This document shows, one piece after another, positions 36,146 through 48,380 of a DNA stretch of 64,000 bases. The DNA comes from Batkoa obscura (Eukaryota; Entomophthoromycota; Entomophthoromycetes; Entomophthorales; Batkoaceae), in contig JASVEC010000010.1 of NCBI GenBank assembly GCA_030770535.1, positions 434,001-498,000 on the forward strand, read 5' to 3'. The translations under genes were made by a program, and so were the position numbers. How positions within the stretch are numbered: position 1 is the stretch's first letter; each line of letters begins with the position of its first letter. The notes below the pieces were generated by a model. The model saw only the letters and a program-made list of their open reading frames with translations, was not told where the DNA came from and did not search any database.

Positions 36146-36241
36146 TGGGAATGTATTTTTTTGTTTAAGAATTTTACTAATAATCTTTTCATCCAAATAG
36201 CGTTTAAAACGGAAAAAGTAATGGAGTCAAAAAAACATCCA
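36146..36241 (-). repeat. MITE family copy 9
   Basis: 96 bp, reverse orientation, TGGGAATG to ACATCCA, flanked by CATA on both sides (36142-36145, 36242-36245). Confidence 0.8.
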
Positions 36242-36552
36242 CATACATCACCATTGTACTAAGGAAGCTTCTTGTTGGCTGGAATCAATTGAAACTAGTT
36301 TTATTTTTCACTTCTAAGGGCGTTTCTAAAATAACCTTCTTTTTGTGTGGTTAATTTACTAGTAAAGATGGATAATTGTAGTAGTTTAATTTTTTTGTAT
36401 AAAAAGCATATTATATTTAGACATCTAAAATAACTACTATTAAAACCAATGACTTTCTTTTTGCTCAAAAAAGATCAAGTATTAGTTTCTATAAGGTTCT
36501 TTTATCTATTAATATGGATCTGATAGAGCAGAAAAACGTAATGGCACAGAAT

Positions 36553-36649
36553 GGAGATGTTTTTTTGATTTCATTATTTTTTCATTTTTTAAGCGCTATT
36601 TGAGTAGAAAGATTATTAGTAAAATTCTCAAATACAAAAATACATCCCC
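36553..36649 (+). repeat. MITE family copy 10
   Basis: 97 bp, forward orientation, GGAGATGT to ACATCCCC, flanked by GAAT on both sides (36549-36552, 36650-36653). The G in the duplicated site makes chance agreement unlikely. Confidence 0.9.
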
Positions 36650-37259
36650 GAATGTTTCTTCAACTACTAATGAGTTTTTTCATAGTTCTCAATAATTGGA
36701 CAACTATTCTGCGCCACCACACTTTACATTTCATTAAATCCATGTTAGAATTTCATAGAATTTAGTATTTACTTAGAACTTTTAATTAGGGATTTTATTT
36801 CATCCCTTATTAATAGTATTAAAATTAGTAAAAATAACTATCATCAAGTTTCTTTTACTTTCTATCTTATTTTACTCAGTTTACTAAATTATCATCTATT
36901 TAAAAATGACAACATAAAAAGAGAATTAAATAAAATAACAGATAGGCTAAATAAGCCTTACTTGTTACAGCTCACTATGATCCAACTAATTCCTCATTTA
37001 AGAATTAACATTAATTTAAAATTCAGTTTAATTATAATGATTGGATTTTAAAAAAATTACCTATATAAATGATTTGGCTATAAAAATTATCACTAATAAA
37101 TTCACAAAAGAGTTGGAATAACTGTAAAATGCAAATTTAAAGTAAAATTCAGGGAGAGACTAATGTTAAAAATAGAAAATTTAATAAAATCATGATATTT
37201 ATAAATAATTTATATAATTATAAGCTTTTAAACTTAGTTTTTTATTTCTTTATTCTTTA

Positions 37260-37850
37260 ATGGATCTAACTCCCCCTATCAACAACAATACTGTTTCTGA
37301 ACAAAACGAAATTGAAATAGCCTCTGATTATGCCATTAAAAATGGACTCAATCATGTCATTTATCGAGTTATGATCTATGGAAACAAACAACAAAAGACA
37401 TTATTAAGATTGAGTATATTAAAGACATATATCTATCGATTTTTTATTATCTTTCCCATACTATTAATAATATCAGTATCAATTATACTTTATCATAATG
37501 ATAGTTTTACCTTTTATTCATATTTATTACCATTATCTATCTTTTGCTTGTTTACTTTACTCATTCAAGGTTGGGTAAGTAATCATTATATCCTCCATTG
37601 TATTTATATATATATCCCACTATAATCATTATACTAACCTTTTCTTTAGTATCTCATCCATTGTTTACGATCCATAAAAAATCAAGCCAATTATGTTAAA
37701 TTTAATAGAAGAACAATGATTAAATTTCAATTACAAGAAGCTAACGAAAGAGAACAACAATTAACTGCAGGTGTTATTTCTTATGAGTTTATTGCTCCTC
37801 CTAATTATCGAGAAGCTAATACATTACCTCCGGCTTATATACAGGGTTAA
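37260..37850 (+). CDS. Twin-PPxY small membrane protein, paralogue 2
   Basis: Two exons, 37260-37574 and 37650-37850; 171 residues. Closest relative of the gene at 32032: IYRVMIYGNKQQK and LSILKTYIYRF are nearly identical, the second exon is the same length (201 bp), and the intron again follows QGW in phase 0. Two hydrophobic segments (about 61-79 and 83-101), then YLIHCLRSIKNQ, a polar helix, and the twin motifs PPNY (155-158) and PPAY (165-168), spaced ten residues apart as in paralogue 1. Followed on the same strand by an SDR at 38385, so the pair membrane protein plus SDR recurs. Function unknown; WW-domain binding is inferred from the motif. Confidence 0.85.
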
Positions 37851-38384
37851 ATTAAATGCAATGATTTTGTTTAACGATGAGTTATCATTATTGCTATTTT
37901 ATTATTATACTTTTGTTAATTTCATTTTTTTATTTTATTGTGTTCTATATAAATTTTCGATGATCTTATTAGAAAATTGGTAAGAAAATTGATACAAAAG
38001 AGCTCATAGTTAGAAATCTTTGTTGCTTTTAAATGATAGTCAATTTTTTTAAAAGTTAATTTAAATATTGAAATTTTTTATACGTTTTTAAATTCACATT
38101 AAAAAATATTCAATACAATTTAAAAACTCAAAAAAACCTTTAACAACAAGTTAATCTAATCCCGATCAAGATTCCGAGTAATTACTATTTCAATTGAAAA
38201 TTATAGTTTTAAAAAGACTTTCGAAAACCACTTACCCTTACTTTGGAAGCTAAAAATAGAACATTTAAAAATTCAACTATTTAAAGATGACATCACTATA
38301 TAAAACCAAATGGAATGAATTTTAATTACACTTTACTTTTTATTAGATTTCAAATAAAAACAATAAGATCAAAATATCAAAATA
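37851..38384. other. Intergenic upstream of SDR paralogue B
   Basis: A/T-rich, no gene. A TATATAAAA box lies at 38297-38305, 80 bp ahead of the SDR start. Confidence 0.45.
38297..38305 (+). promoter_or_regulatory. TATA box of SDR paralogue B
   Basis: TATATAAAA in a locally less A/T-biased context, 80 bp upstream of the ATG at 38385. Confidence 0.4.
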
Positions 38385-39730
38385 ATGAGTTTAACACCCA
38401 AGTATTCTAATAAAGCAGAAGAATCTCTGTTAAACTTTGCTACTTATTTCCCATTACCTTATATTGTTAAAGCTGGTATAATGATGGTATTTTCAGTAAT
38501 GTTTTCACCATATTACTATTTCCTTGGCGAATATTCTAATGCTGAAAAACATGCTAATGAGTAAGTAACATTTGATTGTTTTTATTATTTTACTAAGTCT
38601 ATGTATTAATAATATTATTTCAATAGATTAGTTCAACAACATTTAAAGAATCATCCTAATGAAGAAAATAAAGTAGCAATTGTCACTGGTAATATTTAAG
38701 AGTTTGAGTAGTAAAAATTAATATGTTAAATTGATTAAAGGTGGTAATACTGGTATTGGATTTGAAACCGCTCATTGGTTAGTTAAAGCTAAATTTCATG
38801 TTATTTTAGGTAAATTAAATTAAGTTAAATATTTAAAATAAAAGTTAATTAATATAATCAATTTCTCTTAAATAGCTTGTCGTTCGCAAGAAAAAGCGGA
38901 AGTAGCTATTGAAAAGATCAAATCAGATTGCGGTCTTAATAGTAAAATTGAGTTCATTGCATTAGATTTAACTAGTTTTGATTCTGTGAAGTCGTTCGTA
39001 AAGGAATTTGAGAGCAAAGATTTACCATTAAATTTATTAATCAATAACGCAGGAATTATGAAAATTCCTGAATTTGAACGTAGTAAAGATGGGTTTGAAT
39101 TAACCTTTCAAGTGAATTATTTAAGTCACTTTTTATTATACAATTTATTAAAAGATAAATTAATTGCAACAAATAACTCAAAGTTAATTAATTTATCTTC
39201 ATTGGCTCATTATATGGGTAAGTTTAGTTTATTATTCCTTATTTATAATAAGTCTAAATATTAAATTAATTAGCTTCTGATGGTGATTTTGAAGACATTA
39301 ATAATTATCAACAATACAATGATCTAGCTCATTATTCTAAAGCAAAAGCAGCTGTTGTTATGAGCACTTATGCATTTAAAAGACATATCTCCGATCAAGT
39401 ACAATGTAAATTTAAATTAATAACAAATATTATAATAATTTAATTAAGTTCTATTTCTTAGGTTACGTAGTTCATCCAGGAGTTGTTAAAACTGAATTGT
39501 TTAGATATGATTCTATGGCAGATAAAGCAGTAGATATTTTTGGAAATTATTTTATGAAAACACCCTTACAAGGAGCAATGACTACCTTAAGATTAGCTTT
39601 ATTAGATAATATTCCAAAAGATTCTTTATATTTTGCAGATGAATTACCAATGCAACCTACTTATTGGACTAAAGATATTGAATTACAAGATAAATTGTGG
39701 AATTTATCAAAGAAATTGACTTGTATTTAA
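38385..39730 (+). CDS. Short-chain dehydrogenase/reductase, paralogue B
   Basis: Six exons: 38385-38560, 38627-38688, 38741-38809, 38876-39217, 39274-39405, 39462-39730; 349 residues. Same order of motifs as paralogue A: hydrophobic N-terminus, VAIVTGGNTGIG, ACRSQEKAEVAIEKIK, INNAGIM, QVNYLSHFLLYNLL, INLSSLAHYMG, YSKAKAA (catalytic Tyr and Lys) and VHPGVVKTELF. The C-terminus YFADELPMQPTYWTKDIELQ is shared with paralogue A and with the decayed copies. Complete and apparently functional. Substrate not predictable; the N-terminal membrane anchor suggests a lipid or other hydrophobic substrate at the ER or lipid droplet (inference). Confidence 0.93.
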
Positions 39731-40020
39731 AGAGATTAACTATTCATTGACTTTATTATATTAATATAATACCAATATTATAATATATATATATATATAT
39801 GAAGAAATAAAAAAAGTAATAGTTTTATTATAGTATTAAAACTTGTTAAATATTAATTATGATTTATTTTATGTATTTATTTTAATCATAATTATTGTTT
39901 TTTATATAAATAAAAGATGAATTTTAAAATAGACTATGATTATATTAATAGTGTAATTAGACTATAAAATAATTATTTGTAGTTTATCAATAATTAATTT
40001 ATTAATGAAATATTTTGTTT

Positions 40021-40074
40021 TTATTTCTATTTTTATTTTTCTATTTTTATTTTTCTATTTTTATTTTTATTTTG
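40021..40074. repeat. Pyrimidine-rich minisatellite (CTATTTTTATTTTT)n
   Basis: About four imperfect tandem units of ~14 bp. Confidence 0.7.
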
Positions 40075-40406
40075 CTAAGTTATTTATAATTGAATTTTGT
40101 AATTAATTTTAGAAAACTAATAGTCGTATCTTACAAATAAATCAACTTAAAATAATTAATTATCAATTAAAGCCCCAAAGTATAATTAATTTTATTCACT
40201 AAAATTAATGCCCCTTTGTCTTTACCCAATTCATACTTCTCCTATTTATCTATCTTAACATCCCCTAAATCTATTTGAATTTCTAGTGACTTAAATGATT
40301 CAATAGTTCATCCCTTAACTAAAACCTTAATAAAAATAAATTCTTATTCAAAAATAAACTTTAAAATATAAAAATAATGACAACATTCTTATTTATTTCT
40401 ATATTT

Positions 40407-40408
<2 letters not shown>

Positions 40409-40466
<58 letters not shown>
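40409..40466. repeat. (ATT)n microsatellite
   Basis: About 19 uninterrupted trinucleotide units. Confidence 0.9.
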
Positions 40467-40468
<2 letters not shown>

Positions 40469-40958
40469 TGATTTCAATATCAAATATTCTCTAATAAAAA
40501 TTAATCTTGAGTAAAATTCAATTTAATAACTTACAAAGTAGTTTATTGAGATTGAAAATGTGATAATAAAATAAGGAGAGTATAAAATCAATGATACTAA
40601 TTAATAAGGGTAAATTAAGATCATAATGCTACGATAAAAGCGGATAAAAGGTTCCCAAAAGGCTAGATTCGGAGTATGGAAAGAACCGATGAGTTGAAAT
40701 CGATAATGTTAACCAATAAAAACTCAATAATAATAATAACAATGAATTGACAATAAACAATTAATATAAAAACATAATGGCTAAACATTACTAATAAGAA
40801 AATTAAAAAAGCACTGATAATTTTTTATTAAATAATACAATTAATAATGATAATAAGAGAAGAGAGATGAAAGAATATATTAACTTAAACAAAATAAATG
40901 ATGATAAATAAAGTACCCCTTTTCCTATTTTAATTCCTTCTTTTTTTATCTAACAGAA

Positions 40959-41666
40959 TCAAACATATTCTGGTGGGGGTGAATTTAAATTAGAAGAAAA
41001 ATAAGATGGTGGTAAACTTAAGGATTCTAAAAAATTAGTTGCAAATTGATTCCTTTGTTGATTCTCTTTACGTGAGAATTTACTAGCTAATCGATAATTA
41101 GATCTTAAATAAGTATCTTTATTTCTACACGATTTATGATAATGTAACCACCACTAAAAGAAAGTAGAAAGCAATTAATTATATGTAACATGAGTTATGA
41201 AATATAATAAACAACTTACCAAAAATTGAGAAAATAAATAAATCAATGGAAATATCAATGCAATCAAAAACGACATAAAAAAAGAACCAACAGTATAAAT
41301 TAAACAAATTGCACCAGTAACAATTAATCCTATTACTAATAAACATAATCCAATTCGAATCCAAAATGTTCTTTTAATACTTTGTTGAAATTGATAATGT
41401 TCTTTTTCACTCCCATACATCATTACTTTATATAAATCTTTAGGTATTAAAGTACTAAAAGCATAATTTGATTTGATTCTTATGGGCTCTGAATGTTCTT
41501 CATAACTAGGTAATTGAGTATCAATGCTTATTCGTTCAAATATCTCTAATGTGGGGTCGACAGGTGATATTAGACTATCATCTATATTTACTGTTGATGT
41601 TGTGTTTTGTTCTGTAGCAAGGGTTGTGATGGGAACAATGGTGGTAGTAGTATTGATATTTGACAT
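40959..41666 (-). CDS. Twin-PPxY small membrane protein, paralogue 3
   Basis: Two exons on the minus strand, 41666-41220 and 41153-40959; 213 residues, the longest member. The extra length is an N-terminal Thr/Ser-rich region containing LPSYEE, a possible third, weaker PY-like site. Family landmarks follow: LYKVMMYGSEKE (~78-89), a basic segment IKRTFWIR, two hydrophobic segments (about 103-122 and 126-148), the phase-0 intron at the same position, WWLHYHKSCRNK, and two motifs PPSY (197-200) and PPEY (209-212). The second ends one residue before the stop. It is more diverged than paralogues 1 and 2. Function unknown; the twin C-terminal PPxY arrangement is kept despite low overall identity. 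Confidence 0.85.
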
Positions 41667-43146
41667 AATGATGATAAATAATCCTACAACGGAATTTAAA
41701 AAAAAACTCTAAAGAATAAATAAGAAATAGAAATGAAAAAGAAATGAAAATTAATTTCAAAGATTTTATTTTTAAATTAACCCCTTCGTTTTCTATTTAT
41801 ATGTTTTAATAATTTATCATTATCGCTTGTTTTATGATTTGATATTCATGCTTTTTTTAAAATAATAATTTTGCCTCTTTTTTTATCTTTTTCATTTTAC
41901 CTTTTTCGTTTTTATAAACGTTGCTTTCATCCTTTAATTGATAAAGTAAATTAATTGGTCCTCTATGCTTAGTTTTAAATTAACTGAATATTAATCCTCT
42001 TTGAATTATCAGTTTTTTTTAGTAGACAATAAGGAAGTACAATATGAAAATAGTAGCGAAGTAGAATAATCTAGTGGTTTTGAAATAAAATATCATTATT
42101 GAATTTACTACTGAATTTTCAATTATTTTTTAATCTTAATATAGCTTAATTAATTATGAACTCAATGTGAAATTAGTTGCATTACCTTATTGATTTCATA
42201 TTAGTAATTGTTTTTTATTGTTGTTCTTTACTTACTATTCATTTTATGTTATTTCATCTAATATAATATCTTTTACTTTATGTTTTTTAGAATTTATTAT
42301 AAAAACTTATTTAAAATCCTTCTATTAGTCCACGTCACTTTATTATCAGTAAGATCTATCAAAATTAATCACTATATATCTGACTTTTTCTTGGCCTTGG
42401 GTTAAAGTTTACAATCTTTTTAGGCTTTAAATCAGTATTTTTCTCTTGATAAATAAGTTTTGAATTTTTGCAACTTTAATAAATTTCAGTACAAAAAAAT
42501 ACGGAACTGGATATTCTACATCGGAAGATATTATTAGGGACAAGATATTAGTTAACTATAGAAGAGAAGTAAGGTATCAATTATCAAAATAGAAAATAAG
42601 AATAAATAAAATATCAGTAATCAACAGAAGAAAAATCAAGTAAAAACTTATAGTCATATTTATTCTATTACATCTATACCAATTCCATAACTATCCTATA
42701 TTCTATAATATTTTATAATTAACATCTATTTTATAACTATAACATCTCTCTTACATGTCCTACTGTATTACTTTGATCTTTCTATTTATTAAGTTCTATT
42801 ATTAAAGTGATTCTACTTTATCTCATTATTAAATTAACTATAATAACTGAATTCATTAACCTGATAATCACATACTGTAATTTATTAAGTTGTAAAAAAA
42901 GATAAAATTGCAATCACCAAAGTGAGTAAAGTGATAATTTTGTTCAATCTTTGAAAGTCCGAAAATTGAAGTTTTTACGTAAAATGAATAATAAGTTATT
43001 ATTTAATTTAGTATAAATTTTAAGGAACTATTTTAAATATTAGAAACAAAATATATTGTTTTATGGATAAAACCACAATATAGTTAACTCCAAATAATAT
43101 TATATTGATGTTTTAATTCATTAATTCATTAATTAATTAATTAATT

Positions 43147-43214
43147 TTTTATTTTTTATTTTTTATTTTATTTCATTTTATTTTATTTTATTTTATTTTA
43201 TTTTATTTTATTTT
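43147..43214. repeat. (TTTTA)n microsatellite
   Basis: Roughly 13 units of TTTTA/TTTTTA, slightly interrupted at one TTTCA. Confidence 0.85.
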
Positions 43215-44754
43215 GTTTTGAAATATTGGAGTAATAACTTTACTTATTTCAATATTGTTAGTTATTCTATTGTGGACTTTAAAATAAACCAGTTTTATAA
43301 ATTAAAGAGTACCAGCATCTCTTAAATAGGGGTTAAATATTTAAAATAACTATTTATTTTAAATAAACAAGATATCAGTTTACTTTATTTATACAATATT
43401 TAAAATTAGTAATTTCTATTTATATTATTTTTACTGTAGTTAAATCATTAAAATTAAAAAACTCAATAAATACCAACAGTTGCTTTTATTGAATAGTATG
43501 TTATAGGCTTAACTATTAATAAAATCCGGTTTGCACGGGACTTTAGAAATATTTATAAGGCTTAAATTACTTTTTTCAAAGTCAATGTTAGGAGTTGAGG
43601 GCTTAGAAAAAGGATAATCGGGTTATAACGTGATTAAGAAGCAATAAATAAAGTTAAATAATTTTTATTTTATATTTGAAAATGTAAAAAATTATAAAAT
43701 TAGAATCATAATATATGCTTTAAATTTTGGTTTTTATTTCAAAATAATGAGTTAATTAACTAATTAAGTCAAATCCTTAACAACATTAATTAGAATAGTT
43801 CATTAAATGATGTATTAAAAATAGAATTTTGAATTTTTGAGTTTATAAATCGTAAATTACTATACTTTTATTAGATAAAATAAGAGTTAAATATTAAATA
43901 ACTTTGCAATTATCATCAAATTACACAAAATTCAAGTTCGCAGTAAAGATTTAGAATGATTTAAAATATCAACTTTTAATTACTATTTTTAATAATAAAA
44001 CCATAATATTCAAAATATAATAAATCAAATATAAGAGGTGTTTAGCCGTGTGTGTAACATTAAGGGTAGTAATAATAATAGTAAAAAGAGAAGTAAAGGT
44101 TTAAGATAAAACCAAAAAAATTATTAAAAGAATCTTTCAGATCTGATATCTTATGATACATTATGTATTAAATATAATTTAGGGTTTTAAAACTTGAAGT
44201 TATATTTTAAAAAATAAAATAATAGTATGTTTAGAACCAATTTAAACTAGCATTATTTTTCCCGCTAAATTACAAATTATTGCCAAGTAACCTAAAAAAG
44301 CTCAACAAGAACTATTTTCTTTATAAACATTTATTGATGAATTTAAAATATTATTCTAAATACTTGAGTTACAATACTGAATCATGGTTAAATTATTATA
44401 TTAATGTTATATTATATTGGTCTATTTATTGATATTTATTAAACATTTGATCAAACATTTGATCCTTATTTGACGCTTAATCCATTCATTTGCCTTAGTT
44501 TAGCCTTAAACCTTGGTTTCACCTACTATTAGAACTTAAATTCATAAAATTAAGCCAATTAAATTTCTTATTTAAAAAGTTAATTTACTGTAAATTTCTA
44601 TAAAAAAATACTAACAAATATTTGAATCATAGCTTTGTAATAGTTTCATTTATTCTTATCGTTCATGCTAAATACAAAATTTAAGGGATCTCATTATTAA
44701 TCCTTGAATTATCATTTGATACTAATAGGGAAATTCAAGCATTTATTGAAAAAG

Positions 44755-44762
44755 TATAAATA
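44755..44762 (+). promoter_or_regulatory. TATA box of gene at 44844
   Basis: TATAAATA about 82 bp upstream of the ATG. Confidence 0.35.
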
Positions 44763-44843
44763 CTCAAGATATGGAAGATTCAATTTTATTTCAAAATCAA
44801 AAATAATAATATTCTTTTCTATTTAATAACTAAATAACATAAC

Positions 44844-45380
44844 ATGGAGATCTTACCATCTAACAATACTTCCAAATTTCAACTTCATAGTAAAAACAAA
44901 AAGTCCTTTGGCTTCAATAAAGAAGGTTTAAAGATTCATATGGTTAATGATGAATATTATCAACTCTTAAACAATGAAGATAAACAAGTCATTTACAATA
45001 TATATATCGATTATAATGTCAAAGTATTACAAATTATGGACCAACGTAATACCTTAGTTGGTAAAATGGAAATGAAGTTTGATAATGTTTGGATTATCAC
45101 AAGACAAAGTCAAATCACATCTACATTAAGATTTTTAAATAAAGCCTTATGGTCTTTACAAGTCTATGACGATAATATTGCTCAATCTTATCAAATTAAT
45201 CATGATTTAAAGAAAGGTTGGTTAGTTAAAACATTCTTAAATGATGGAGATTATTTAGCCAAATTATCCACTTCCTTCTTCCATATGCTTCCTAATATTA
45301 AGCTCAAGTCCTCATCTCAAAACTTGAACTATAGCTTTGCTCTAACACTGTTTTTGGTCAAAATTATCGAAAGATTTTAA
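44844..45380 (+). CDS. Orphan protein, possibly tubby/LURP-one-related fold
   Basis: Single exon, 178 residues. I do not recognise it with confidence. The sequence alternates short hydrophobic and polar stretches like a beta-barrel: VLQIMDQRNTLVGKMEMKF, VWIITRQSQI, LWSLQVYDDN, WLVKTFLNDGDYLAKLS. Phrases such as 'DxxNxxVGK' and the strand order recall the LURP-one-related/tubby-C-like fold (also seen near phospholipid scramblases), where one barrel surrounds a central helix; here the C-terminal hydrophobic helix YSFALTLFLVKIIERF could be that helix. This assignment is tentative. No signal peptide. The gene stands alone, several kb from its neighbours, with a TATA-like box upstream. Its codon use is as A/T-rich as its surroundings. 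Confidence 0.6.
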   Translation: MEILPSNNTSKFQLHSKNKKSFGFNKEGLKIHMVNDEYYQLLNNEDKQVIYNIYIDYNVKVLQIMDQRNTLVGKMEMKFDNVWIITRQSQITSTLRFLNKALWSLQVYDDNIAQSYQINHDLKKGWLVKTFLNDGDYLAKLSTSFFHMLPNIKLKSSSQNLNYSFALTLFLVKIIERF

Positions 45381-47606
45381 TCTGTATTATCTTATTGTAT
45401 TGATTACATTATGATTGTTGTATTTTATTTCCATTAACTAAAAAGTTTTTTGCTATTGAGATAGCCTTATTTCGTTTGCATTAAGTGCCGCCTGTAATTA
45501 TAATTAATAAAAAAATAATTAAAAATATACATTGATTCTTTTTTGCATTAAAAAAATGGTTAATAATAAATATTTATTTCACTAGAAGATAAATATTCTT
45601 TAAATTAACGTTAAAAACTAATAAAATAATAAAAGGCTAGATTTTTAAATAAATAAATTAAATCATGACTATGAAATTTCAAATAAATTGCATAATAAAA
45701 TGACCCAACCACTATTAACAACCACTTAATATAGAACTATTAATAGACAATCACAATAACAATTTTAATACTATTCGTAAAGTTGATATATTTAATAATA
45801 AACAAATTATTAATAAAATTTAAAAATAAATAAACTACGTAGTACAAAAAATTCTATGTGAAATGATAATAAATTATTAAAATAATATTATTATTTCATA
45901 ATAGAAATATCAATAAAAAATAATCTTTTATTTCAATAAAAAGTTGTAAGTTTAAAATACTCAATAAAATCAATAAATAGTCAATTATAATAACATTATT
46001 ATTATTGAGTGATAGTCAACTAAATAATATTTCAAAATAATAAAATAAAAATAGTTAACTAACAAATATCTTACAATAATAAACGTTTATTTTTTTTATT
46101 TTTAGTAACAAATTTAGAAACCTTAGTTCAAAATTAATAAATTAAATTAATGTTAGTAAAAGTTTGATCCATATATATTACTTCAATCATGACTTAGAAT
46201 TTAATTACATGTAAAAATTAATATTTTCATCCTCTTTATTTTATACTGTTATTGAACTTTAATGAGTATTTATTATTACTTTTTAATATTATCATAGCTA
46301 AAACATTGATATTTTAAGTCAATTTACGAAAAATGAAAACTAATTATTTTTCATTTTATTGTCATTAAACATTGTAAAGTTATTCTATTTTAATATTATC
46401 GTTGAAACAATAATTCAAGTTAATATATAAATATATATATCTATAATTCTATTATTACTTATAATATACATTAATATTACTGAAATTAATAATTAATATT
46501 ACTAATGAAACATTGATAAGCTCAAGTCAATAATACTTTAAAATTCCTACTTTTTATCCTTCCACCTTTTTTTGATAATGTCATCATCATCTTATTTGAA
46601 ACCTTGATGTACAATATTATAATATCCATACTTTTTACATATTTCCACATCATTGAACCTTATCAAATTCTTCCGCTTTTAGATCTTAGAACCGGAAATA
46701 CTTTTTTTCGTATTTTTTAAATGTGATGATTTCTTTTATAATTGACTTACTATATAATTGTTATAAAAATAGGTGTTATTTATATGCTTAGAATTTTATT
46801 TTTATATTTTTTTTGATGTAATAAATTTAAAAGTTCTTTTTAACTATGTTATAATTTACTTTTTCCATGTAAATTAAATTAACCTGAATGAATTAATATC
46901 TTATCTTATGGCGATCTTTAAAGCAAAGTAATAGAAGATTAACAAAAAAAACTTAAATTAACAGCCTCCTTATTTTTTAATAAATGCTTATGAAATTCAG
47001 TAAGCAAGATGTAACAAGGCTTTATATCTTATTTATTTAAATTAAAAGTTATTTGTGATAATAAATAATTACTAAGGAACATCAAAATTAAAACAATGAT
47101 TTTATAACAACTAATTTATTAACAACAGAATATTATTATAATTTCCAATTATATTAGAATTTTACCTTGATAATTTATTAAAAAAGTTCCACTATAAACT
47201 TTATTTAAATAACATACAATAATACTGAATTCTATACAGTAACTTTTTTAAATAGAACTAAAATTCATTATATAAATTTTGACTTCTTATAAATAATAAA
47301 TAGATTGGAACTTAATTAATTAAAAATAGAACTATATTAACTATAAGTAATAAATAATGGTAATGCATTAGTAACAGGAGCTATTAAAAAGAGCCACCTC
47401 AACATGTATTTAACGCCATAATAACATTAATTTAATACAACTAAACTGTGTAACAGCTATGCCATCATTCTCATGCTTCATTGAAATAAAGAGTTAAATT
47501 TTTATATAGCTTTAACGTCAACCTCTTATTTTAGCTTTTTTAAAGCTTAAATGATTATCACCACTTAAAACTGTATGCCAAAATATGGCTTTATTTTTCA
47601 GCATAT

Positions 47607-47704
47607 GAGGATGTATTTTTTTGTTTAAGAATTTTACTAGTGGTATTTCTACCCAAATAGCACTTAAGAAACGGAAAAAGTAATAAAACTAAAAAAACGC
47701 CCCG
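47607..47704 (-). repeat. MITE family copy 11
   Basis: 98 bp, reverse orientation, GAGGATGT to ACGCCCCG, flanked by ATAT on both sides (47603-47606, 47705-47708). Confidence 0.85.
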
Positions 47705-48245
47705 ATATCTTATCTTGATAGCCATCATTTTATAAATAAATAAATAAGGTTCTTATATAAAAAGCCTACCTTTTTGTAAAAGTATGCTTTATATTTGCTG
47801 CTTGAGGTGGATTCAAAGGCCATTTATTCTTTTTTGAATATTTAGTTGATTGTCAATTGAAGTTTATTTCAAACTTTTATTCATTTAACTTGCTCAAAGT
47901 ACTCCTCTAAGTTACTAACTACTTCAATATAAGCAACTCTCTGAAATTTAAACTACCATCTTTTTTTGCCCACCTTTCGTGCACTGTAACGCTATAAATT
48001 ATGTCGATTTTAAAAATAGAAATACAAATTCCGAAGTTAGAAGTTCAATTTCGAAATCAAATTATGGTTTTTTTAAAAGCTAATGATAGGTTAAAGCTAT
48101 AAATTGTTTTAGGATACAAAAAGTAGGTGACTTTTGAAAGATTAATTGTGATATTGAGGGGCATAGCGGTAATAATGATAATATTGGTGAAGTTAATAAA
48201 TGCTAGTAAATAATTATAGTATAGAGTAACAACTATCAAGTTTTA

Positions 48246-48273
48246 AAATAATAATAATAATAATAATAATAAT
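48246..48273. repeat. (AAT)n microsatellite
   Basis: About nine trinucleotide units. Confidence 0.85.
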
Positions 48274-48380
48274 ATAACAAATGTAAAAAGTTAAATAATT
48301 TATTACTTATGAAAAATCAATGAAATTAAAAATGAAATGCAATTATTATTTACAATTGAAGATAAAGATTCCTAAAAAAA

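Larger units (their letters stand above)
36035..37259. other. Intergenic with two MITE copies
   Basis: A/T-rich, no gene seen. Holds MITE copies 9 and 10, oppositely oriented, ~310 bp apart. Confidence 0.5.
39731..40958. other. Intergenic rich in microsatellites
   Basis: No gene seen. Includes a TA run (39783-39800), a TTTTTATTTC-type tract (40021-40074) and a long ATT tract (40409-40466). The area 40600-40950 is purine-rich but has no reading frame. Confidence 0.5.
41667..44843. other. 3.2 kb intergenic, simple repeats only
   Basis: No supported gene. Contains ATTA repeats (about 43119-43145) and a TTTTA tract (43147-43214). The right end holds a TATAAATA box at 44755-44762 ahead of the next gene. 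Confidence 0.5.
45381..48380. other. 3 kb intergenic with one MITE copy
   Basis: Almost pure A/T, no gene. Contains MITE copy 11 and, near the right end, an AAT microsatellite (48246-48273). Confidence 0.5.

Noticed and set aside
41524-41760. Short overlapping open frames on both strands at the start of PPxY paralogue 3
   Set aside because: They mirror the Thr-rich N-terminus of the real gene and its leader; low-complexity residues only.
40409-43214. Long ATT and TTTTA tracts considered as possible origin or centromere-like DNA
   Set aside because: They are ordinary microsatellites in an A/T-rich genome; nothing else supports an origin or centromere.
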